DNA of 64,000 bases from Spectribacter hydrogenoxidans (lineage in GTDB: Bacteria > Pseudomonadota > Gammaproteobacteria > Nevskiales > Salinisphaeraceae). The DNA lies in the NCBI RefSeq assembly GCF_031846275.1, contig NZ_JAVRIB010000003.1, positions 62,001 through 126,000 of the forward strand, given 5' to 3'. Under the pieces are notes generated by a model. It made no database searches, was not told where the DNA came from, and worked only from the letters and a program-made list of their open reading frames with translations. Within the stretch, counting starts at the first letter, position 1, and each line of letters begins with the position of its first letter. This document shows, piece by piece, positions 56,862-64,000 of the stretch. Position numbers and translations under genes: made by a program.

Positions 56862-57557
56862 TCAGGAACCCAGATAGGGCGGCGCGGTGAACGCGGCCTT
56901 TTCCTGGCCCTCGACGATGGGCTTGATCACGATGTCCACGCGGCGGTTGCGCGACCGGCCTGCCTCGGTGTCGTTGGTGGCAATGGGTTCGCTCTCGCCC
57001 CGGCCCCAGGTGACCATGCGCGAGGAGTCCACACCCTTGCTGGACAGGTACGACGCCACGGCGCTGGCGCGGCGCTCGGAAAGCTTCTGGTTGTAGCTGT
57101 CCGACCCCGAGCTGTCGGTATGGCCGACCAGGTGCACGGCGGTCTTCTCGTAGTCCTTGAACACGTTGGCAATCTTGTCGAAGGTGCTCTGGGCATCGAA
57201 GTTGAGATCGGCGCTGTCGACCTCGAAGGAGGCGTCGGCGGCCACGCCGACCCGCAGCGTATCGCCGCCCATGCGGGTGATGTAGAGCTCTTCGCGGGCC
57301 TGCTCGGCGGCCAGCCGCTCCTGCAATTCCGCGTGCTGGTTATCCATGTAGCGGCCCGCGGCGCCGCCGGCCAATGCGCCCAGCACGGCGCCAGCCGCGA
57401 TGTTGGAGTTGCTTTCGTCACCCACTTCGCTGCCGATCAGACCGCCTACTACGGCACCCACACCGGCGCCGATCTTGGTGCGGCGATTCGGGTCGCCAGC
57501 GCAACCTGCCGCGAACACGGATGCGGCCAGCAGTGCCATCAAACTGAATCGGATCAT
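56862..57557 (-). CDS. OmpA-family lipoprotein with glycine zipper
   Basis: 231 aa (YiaD-like). Lipobox AAGC with Cys19; a glycine-zipper membrane segment (about 30-66; GAGVGAVVGGLIGSEVG); a short coiled coil; then an OmpA-like peptidoglycan-binding domain with VHLVGHTDSSGSDSYNQKLSE and ESEPIATNDTEAGRSRNRRV, whose Asp and Arg contact diaminopimelate. It would tether the outer membrane to the cell wall. It is inserted between rnr and rlmB and ends at a strong terminator. Confidence 0.92.
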   Translation of the reverse strand: MIRFSLMALLAASVFAAGCAGDPNRRTKIGAGVGAVVGGLIGSEVGDESNSNIAAGAVLGALAGGAAGRYMDNQHAELQERLAAEQAREELYITRMGGDTLRVGVAADASFEVDSADLNFDAQSTFDKIANVFKDYEKTAVHLVGHTDSSGSDSYNQKLSERRASAVASYLSSKGVDSSRMVTWGRGESEPIATNDTEAGRSRNRRVDIVIKPIVEGQEKAAFTAPPYLGS

Positions 57558-57563
57558 GAATAG

Positions 57564-59801
57564 TTACCTCTTTTTTGTGCGGCGGCGTTTGCCTGCCTTG
57601 GGTTCGGCAGTGGCCGACGTCGGTTCGAAATCGATCTTGCGTTCATCCAGGTCCACCCGGACAACCTTGACGCGCACCCTATCAGCGAGTCGATGAACGA
57701 TACCTGAACGTTCGCCGCGCAGGCATTGCGCGGTGGCATCGTAGTGATAGTAGTCGTTGCTCAGACTGGAGACATGGATCAGTCCGCTGGCATAGATATG
57801 GTCGAGTTCCACGAACAGCCCGAAGGCGGTAACGCCGGTGATCATGCCGTTCCATTCATCGCCCACGTGATCGCGCAGGTACTCGCACTTGAGCCAGTCG
57901 TCCACGTCGCGGGTGGCATCATCGGCACGCTGCTCTGCCGCCGAGCAGCCGGCCCCCAGGGTGACCATGTCTCCGTGGGTGTAGTCGAAGGTAGCGGGTT
58001 TGCCGCCAGCCTCCACATGCTTGATGGCGCGGTGCACCAGCAGATCCGGATACCGCCGGATGGGCGAGGTGAAGTGGGCATACTCCGCCAGGGACAGACC
58101 GAAATGTCCGTGGTTATCCGGACTGTAGACTGCCCGGGTGAGCGAGCGCAGCAGCACCGTCTGGATCAGCCGCGCGTCGTCGCGCTCGGCCGCCTGCTTC
58201 AGCAGGCGCGCGAAGTGTTCGGCCTCGGGCTTGTCGCCACCGCCCAGACCCAGCCCGCGTTCGGCCAGGAATTCCCGCAGATTGGTGAGCCGATCGGCAT
58301 CCGGGCCGGCATGCACGCGGTAGAGCAGCGGCATGCGGTGCTTGCCCAGGAAACGGGCCGCCGCCACATTGGCGGCAATCATGCATTCCTCGATCAGACG
58401 GTGGGCATCGGTCCGATTCACCGGTTCGATGCGGTCGATCTTGCGGTCGCGGTTGAACACGATCTGGGTTTCGGTGGTCTCGAAATCGATCGCCCCCCGT
58501 TCCTGGCGCGCATGCAACAGGGCCTCGTAGACGTCGTAAAGGGCCTGAAGCTCGGGCAGCAGATCGCCATCGGGATCGTCATCAGCCGACGCCGGGTCGG
58601 CTAGCAGGTCGGCCACGCGCTCATAGGTGAACCGGGCATGCGAGCGCATCACCGCGGAATAGAATTTCGGCCGGCTCACCTCGCCCTTGCGGGACACCCG
58701 CATCTCGCAGACCAGGCCGAGCCGGTCGACATCGGGGTTGAGCGAGCACAGCCCGTTGGACAGGGCCTCGGGCAGCATCGGCACCACGTGGCCGGGGAAG
58801 TACACCGAGGTGGCGCGGTTGACCGCCTCCGCATCGAGGCCGGAGCCCGGTTTCACGTAGGCCGACACATCCGCGATCGCCACCGTCAGTTGCCAGCCGC
58901 TGCGGGTGGCCCGGCAGTGGACGGCGTCGTCGAAATCCTTGGCGTCGGCGCCGTCGATGGTCACCAGCGGCAGATCGCGCAGGTCCTCGCGGCCCTTGTA
59001 GTGCTGCTTGGGCACCACATCCCCGATCGACTCCGCCTCTTCGACCACGCCCGCCGGCCACTCGAACGGAATCCCGTGCGACCGTACGGCGATGTCGATC
59101 TCCATGCCCGGCGCCAGATGCTCGCCCAGCACCTCGACCACCCGGCCGATCGCCTGACCGCGCTTGCCCGGGGGCTCCACCAGCTCGGCGCTGACGATCT
59201 GACCGGCCCTGGCGCCGCCGCGGGCATCCTCCGGAATCAGGATGTCGTGCTGGATGCGGGCATTGTCGGGCACCACATGACCCATGCCGTGATCCAGATT
59301 GAAGCGCCCGACCACACGGGTGTTGGCCCGCTCGAGCACATCGACCACCCGCCCTTCCGGCTTGCCGCGGCGATCCCGCCCGACGATGCGCGCGGTGGCA
59401 CGATCCCCGTGCATCAGCAACCGCATCTGTCGGGGATTCAGGAACACGTCCTCCCCGCCCTCATCCGGGATCAGGAAGCCGAAGCCGTCCCGATGACCCT
59501 GGACGCGGCCGCGCACGAGGTCCATGCGCCGGATCGAGCCCAGCGCCCCCTTGCGGTTCTCCACCAGCTGACCGTCGCGCAACATCGCACGCAGGCGATG
59601 GTCGAAGGCCTCGCGCTGCGCCTCGTCGCGCAGATCATAGTGTTTCTCCAGTTCGCTACGGGTCATCGGCTGCCCGAGCGCATCGAGATCGTCCAGGACG
59701 AGTTCGCGGCTGGGCACCGGCTGACGGTAACTGGACTGTTCGCGCGAGAACGCGGGATCGCGGTCGCGCCAGTCCGAACCTGATTTTTGCTTTTGACTCA
59801 A
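57564..59801 (-). CDS. rnr: ribonuclease R
   Basis: Processive 3'-5' exoribonuclease that degrades structured RNA and, with SmpB-tmRNA, non-stop mRNAs. 745 aa. N-terminal helix-turn-helix (PMTRSELEKHYDLRD), two cold-shock domains, catalytic RNB domain with TIDGADAKDFDDAVHC (Mg-binding Asp cluster), S1 domain (GMITGVTAFGLFVELDHIYASGLIHVSSL) and a basic tail. It starts with TTG at 59801, with GGAG 7 bases upstream; the frame is open upstream but gives a non-conserved N-terminus. Confidence 0.96.
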   Translation of the reverse strand: MSQKQKSGSDWRDRDPAFSREQSSYRQPVPSRELVLDDLDALGQPMTRSELEKHYDLRDEAQREAFDHRLRAMLRDGQLVENRKGALGSIRRMDLVRGRVQGHRDGFGFLIPDEGGEDVFLNPRQMRLLMHGDRATARIVGRDRRGKPEGRVVDVLERANTRVVGRFNLDHGMGHVVPDNARIQHDILIPEDARGGARAGQIVSAELVEPPGKRGQAIGRVVEVLGEHLAPGMEIDIAVRSHGIPFEWPAGVVEEAESIGDVVPKQHYKGREDLRDLPLVTIDGADAKDFDDAVHCRATRSGWQLTVAIADVSAYVKPGSGLDAEAVNRATSVYFPGHVVPMLPEALSNGLCSLNPDVDRLGLVCEMRVSRKGEVSRPKFYSAVMRSHARFTYERVADLLADPASADDDPDGDLLPELQALYDVYEALLHARQERGAIDFETTETQIVFNRDRKIDRIEPVNRTDAHRLIEECMIAANVAAARFLGKHRMPLLYRVHAGPDADRLTNLREFLAERGLGLGGGDKPEAEHFARLLKQAAERDDARLIQTVLLRSLTRAVYSPDNHGHFGLSLAEYAHFTSPIRRYPDLLVHRAIKHVEAGGKPATFDYTHGDMVTLGAGCSAAEQRADDATRDVDDWLKCEYLRDHVGDEWNGMITGVTAFGLFVELDHIYASGLIHVSSLSNDYYHYDATAQCLRGERSGIVHRLADRVRVKVVRVDLDERKIDFEPTSATAEPKAGKRRRTKKR

Positions 59802-59837
59802 TCGTCGCTCCGACGTTGTAAAGTTGGCGTCACGGCG

Positions 59838-59866
59838 TTGACAAAGCCGTAACGCGTCTATAGATT
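59838..59866 (+). promoter_or_regulatory. promoter of tRNA-Leu
   Basis: Perfect -35 TTGACA (59838-59843), 17-base spacer, TAGATT (59861-59866), with an overlapping TATAGA. The predicted start is 5-8 bases before the mature tRNA. Confidence 0.75.
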
Positions 59867-59877
59867 GCACGCGCCTT

Positions 59878-59964
59878 GCCGAGGTGGCGGAATTGGTAGA
59901 CGCGCTAGCTTCAGGTGCTAGTGAGCGAAAGCTCGTGGAGGTTCAAGTCCTCTCCTCGGCACCA
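59878..59964 (+). tRNA. tRNA-Leu (anticodon CAG)
   Basis: 87 bases including encoded CCA. Acceptor GCCGAGG pairs with CCTCGGC; D-arm GGCGGAATTGGTAGACGC; anticodon loop with CAG in CTTCAGGTG; long variable arm (GTGAGCGAAAGCTCGT) of a class II tRNA; T-arm GGTTCAAGTCC. Confidence 0.96.
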
Positions 59965-60242
59965 TCTCAAATACCCGAGATGGTCTCGGCCTCCTGCTTC
60001 CGAGCGAACCCCCACGTAATGGAGGTTGCTCGCCCCGTCCCTGGGGCTCGGCCTTCGGCCCCGCCTACGGCGGTCCGGTTTCGTTCCTGACGAAATCGTC
60101 AAGTCCTCTCGTCGGTACAATAAGAACTCACATTCGTGCTGAGCGTGAATATTGGCGGTCCTCCCTCCCCTTATGGAAGAGACCGAGAGGAGATCAGGCC
60201 CGGTCCGAATCTCGCTTGCCGTGATCCGCGAACGATACACCC
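59965..60242. other. intergenic region after tRNA-Leu with degenerate tRNA 3'-end copy
   Basis: No gene recognised. It contains two GC hairpins (GGGGC…GCCCC near 60042-60061 and CCGCC/GGCGG near 60060-60073). Positions 60099-60120 copy the last 22 bases of the tRNA (59943-59964) with 3 mismatches. The stretch 60121-60242 shows nothing recognisable. Confidence 0.6.
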
Positions 60243-61534
<1,292 letters not shown>

Positions 61535-61535
<1 letters not shown>

Positions 61536-62743
61536 CAGCTGTGCTCCCCGTTTGCATTATTGGCTCCGGACCGCGCCCGGCAGACCCAGTCGCCGTCGCA
61601 TTCCACCAGATCATGAGTGGCGCGCTCGTCCGCATGGCCGGCCGGTTCACCCGGCAGTGCCACGATTACCCGCCAACCCTCGCCCCGCAGGCGGCGAATA
61701 GCCGCCAGCAGCCCCGGGTCATCCCCGGCCGGCGCCGCCACCGCCTGCGGCGCCACCGCCGGTGGCGTGCCCAGCGCGGCCAGCACGTTCAGGTCCGCCG
61801 AGAATCCGGTGGCAGGCCGTGCGCGCCCGAAGGCGGCGCCGACATCGTCATAGCGACCACCGCGGGCCAGTTCGCGCCCGAGCCCCGGAGCGAACGCGGC
61901 GAATACCACCCCGGTCTTGTAGCGATAGCCGCGCAGTTCTGCCAGATCCAGGTGCAGCGGTACCGATGGGTAGTGGTGCTCGAGCCGGCTCACAAGCGCA
62001 CCCAGGGTTTCCAGCGCAGCGGCAATTCGCGTGTCCAGTTGCCCCAGCGATCGGGCCTGCCCCAGCACTTCGGTACCGCCGTTGAGGCCGATCAATTGCC
62101 GGAAATTTTCCGCGGCCTCGGCCGCCAGTTCGCCGGCATCGACCAGACGCTGCAGATCAGGCACCGACTTGCGCTGCATGATATCGAACAGGCGCGCCTC
62201 GATGTCGTTGCTTACGCCTGCCCGTTCCACCAGGCAGCGGTAGATGGCGACGTGGCCGAGGTCCAGAAACGCCTCCTCGATGCCCATTTCTTGCAGGGTT
62301 TCCAGCATCAGTGACAACACTTCCAGGTCGCTTTCGATGCCGGCATGGCCGAACAGCTCGACCCCGATCTGCAGCGGCGAGCGGGACCCGCCGGGCTCCT
62401 CCGGCCGGGTACGCAGCACGCTACCGATGTAGCAGTAGCGGGCCGGGCCGTCGGCGGCCATGCGGTGAGAATCGATGCGCGCCGCCTGAGTGGTCATGTC
62501 CGAGCGCACACCCAGCATGCGACCGGACAGCTGATCCGTGAGCTTGAAGGTCTGCAGTTCCAGATTGCGCCCCGCCCCGGTCAGCAGCGACGCGAGATAC
62601 TCGATCATCGGCGGCCGGATCAGCTCGAAACCCCACCGCCAGTAAAGCGCCAGCAGCCGCGCGCGAGCCGCCTCCAGGCGCCAGGATTCCGGCGGCAGGA
62701 TTTCCTGCACCCCGTCGGGCAACAACCAGCGGTTGGCGTGCAT
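61535..62743 (-). CDS. hisZ: ATP phosphoribosyltransferase regulatory subunit HisZ
   Basis: Histidyl-tRNA-synthetase-like protein without aminoacylation activity; activates short-form HisG at the first step of histidine synthesis. 402 aa. LLPDGVQEILPPESWRLE at the start, YCYIGSVLRTRPE, and ELARGGRYDDVGAAFGRARPATGFSADL. Its ATG overlaps the stop of the DUF2065 gene. In the hflC-DUF2065-hisZ-purA order common to Gammaproteobacteria. Confidence 0.96.
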
Positions 62744-62928
62744 CAATTGACCCAATTCAGCAGAAACAGACCGATCGCAATCATCACACCGCCGAACACT
62801 CGCAGGGTGCGGCCATCTATGGTCACGATCTGCAGCAGCCACTCACGCCAGCGCTCCGGCGCCAGAAACGGCATCAGACCCTCGATGACCATTACCAGCG
62901 CCAGCGCGCCAACCAGATCCGACCACAT
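62743..62928 (-). CDS. DUF2065 family small membrane protein
   Basis: 61 aa with two hydrophobic helices (about 4-24 and 43-60) joined by PERWREWLLQI. Function unknown (E. coli YjeT). Overlaps hisZ by the shared TGATG. Confidence 0.93.
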   Translation of the reverse strand: MWSDLVGALALVMVIEGLMPFLAPERWREWLLQIVTIDGRTLRVFGGVMIAIGLFLLNWVN

Positions 62929-62943
62929 GGGCGGACCCCGGCG

Positions 62944-63810
62944 CTATTGCGAAACGTCCGGATTGAAGTAGCGGAACAATTCGCCCTGCGGCTCGAGCAC
63001 CAGCACGTCCTTGCCACCGACCGAGTTGCGGTACATTTCCAGACTCCGCATGAAGGCGTAGAAATCGCCGTCGCGACCATAGGCCTCGGCATAGATTTCC
63101 GCCGCCCGGGCATCACCCTCACCACGGATCTCCTGCGACTCCCGGTAGGCCTCCGCGAGGATGATGGTGCGCTCGCGTTCGGCATCCGCCCGGATTTCCT
63201 GCGCGGCGGCGTCACCCTGGGCACGCAGGGTCTTGATCACTTCCTGGCGTTCGGAACGCATCCGGTCGTACACCGATTCGCTGACCTCGTCCGGCAGGTC
63301 CAGGCGCATGATGCGCACATCCAGGATTTCGATACCCAGATCCACGGCGTCCTGATCCGACTGCACCTGCACGGCCGCGACGATCTCGTTGCGGTCGTCG
63401 TCGATCGCCTGCCGGATGGTGCGCTTGGAGAATTCCGCCAGCAGATCGTTCTCGACGATTTCCGTGAGCAGACTGCGAGCCCGGGCTTCGCTGCCCTGGT
63501 TGGACAGGTAGAAGTCCACGGTGTCGGCGATCCGCCACTTGACGAAGAAATCCACCGAGAGGTTCTTGTTCTCGGAGGTCAGAACCCGCTCGATCTCTTC
63601 CGTGAGATTCAGGATGCGGTCGTCGAAACGCACCACGCTCTGAATGAACGGCATCTTGAAATGCAGACCCGCGGGATAGTTCTGCCCCACGATCTCGCCC
63701 AGCTGGACCACCACCACGCGCTCGCGCTCGTCCACGGTAAACACGCTGTCCAGCGCCACGTAGGCGCCCAGGATCAGCACGAACAGCGCAATCATCAACT
63801 TGCCATTCAT
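62944..63810 (-). CDS. hflC: HflC, protease modulator
   Basis: SPFH/band-7 membrane protein that forms with HflK a cage around FtsH. 288 aa. N-terminal signal anchor (about 4-24), FTVDERERVVVVQLGEIVG, the SPFH core, and the coiled-coil region with QEIRADAERERTIILAEAYRES. It follows hflK after a 3-base gap. Confidence 0.97.
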   Translation of the reverse strand: MNGKLMIALFVLILGAYVALDSVFTVDERERVVVVQLGEIVGQNYPAGLHFKMPFIQSVVRFDDRILNLTEEIERVLTSENKNLSVDFFVKWRIADTVDFYLSNQGSEARARSLLTEIVENDLLAEFSKRTIRQAIDDDRNEIVAAVQVQSDQDAVDLGIEILDVRIMRLDLPDEVSESVYDRMRSERQEVIKTLRAQGDAAAQEIRADAERERTIILAEAYRESQEIRGEGDARAAEIYAEAYGRDGDFYAFMRSLEMYRNSVGGKDVLVLEPQGELFRYFNPDVSQ

Positions 63811-63813
63811 GGC

Positions 63814-64000
63814 CTATCGCTCCCGGCTGCGCAGCGGATCACGGCTTGTGCTGCCACTGCTGCTGTTGTTGCTGCTGCTGCTGGTGTCGATCATCGGCGG
63901 CGGATTATCACTGCTGATTTCACTGCTCTTGCCCTTGTTCGGGGTGCCCTTGAGCATTTCCTGCAACGGCATGTAGAGCAGCGGCGACGACTGGTCGCCC
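63814..64000 (-). CDS. hflK: HflK, C-terminal end (partial)
   Basis: The last 62 codons of hflK; the rest lies beyond the window edge. SPLLYMPLQEMLKGTPNK matches the HflK end, followed by a Ser/Asn-rich tail (TSSSSNNSSSGSTS). The tail is encoded by near-perfect trinucleotide repeats (GCAGCAGCA… at about 63848-63878). Confidence 0.9.
   Translation of the reverse strand, partial: GDQSSPLLYMPLQEMLKGTPNKGKSSEISSDNPPPMIDTSSSSNNSSSGSTSRDPLRSRER

Overview
The window is a GC-rich stretch of bacterial chromosome made almost entirely of housekeeping genes in the order typical of Gammaproteobacteria: grpE-dnaK-dnaJ-dapB-carA, nadK-recN-bamE, smpB-ssrA, ppsR/ppsA, rpsP-rimM-trmD-rplS, ffh-ypjD-corB, rnr-rlmB-rpsF-rpsR-rplI-dnaB-alr and hflK-hflC-DUF2065-hisZ-purA. 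HisZ, RnfH, a DUF1249 protein and PpsR fit that class. Acidic tails on ribosomal proteins S16 and L9, a sodium:solute symporter and a cation/proton antiporter hint at a salt-adapted member (Chromatiales or Wenzhouxiangellaceae-like). The genus is inference only.

Layout. 0.1-8.4 kb, minus strand: heat-shock cluster hrcA-grpE-dnaK-dnaJ, then dapB, an exported metallo-beta-lactamase-fold hydrolase and carA. Two sigma-32-type promoters sit at the hrcA/grpE and grpE/dnaK junctions. 8.5-14.2 kb: nadK-recN, bamE, rnfH with a Na+-symporter, smpB and tmRNA. 14.2-18.4 kb: a vapC-like remnant beside tmRNA, a Hen1-like RNA methyltransferase domain on its own, a CPA1 antiporter, DUF1249 and ppsR. 18.5-28.2 kb: ppsA, a drug/metabolite exporter, a GGDEF-EAL protein with a degenerate GGDEF site, a CinA-like protein, an isocitrate dehydrogenase fused to two CBS domains, grxD and an orphan hyuB. 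28.3-36.4 kb: superoxide dismutase, argD-argF, ergothioneine genes egtD/egtC-egtB, nadC and a MetC-family lyase. 36.5-42.8 kb: a phosphodiesterase, a lipase lipoprotein, an alpha/beta hydrolase with sppA, trxB and an NlpC/P60 lipoprotein lacking its catalytic Cys. 42.8-50.3 kb: ribosome/tRNA-modification operon, ffh, ypjD, corB, radA. 50.3-59.9 kb: two overlapping lipoprotein genes, alr, dnaB, ribosomal proteins, rlmB, an OmpA-type lipoprotein, rnr. 59.9-64 kb: tRNA-Leu(CAG), purA, hisZ, DUF2065, hflC and the end of hflK.

Functionally the window combines protein quality control (DnaK system, tmRNA/SmpB, SppA, HflKC), a central-carbon decision point (PpsA with its kinase/phosphatase PpsR; the CBS-fused isocitrate dehydrogenase) and redox defence (superoxide dismutase, GrxD, TrxB, ergothioneine). 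No intact prophage, transposon or CRISPR array is visible. The only traces of mobile DNA are a vapC remnant behind tmRNA and a degenerate copy of the tRNA-Leu 3' end. Four intergenic spots carry short-unit direct or inverted repeats of three unrelated sequence families. The likeliest under-described items are the stand-alone Hen1-type methyltransferase and the CBS-fused isocitrate dehydrogenase.
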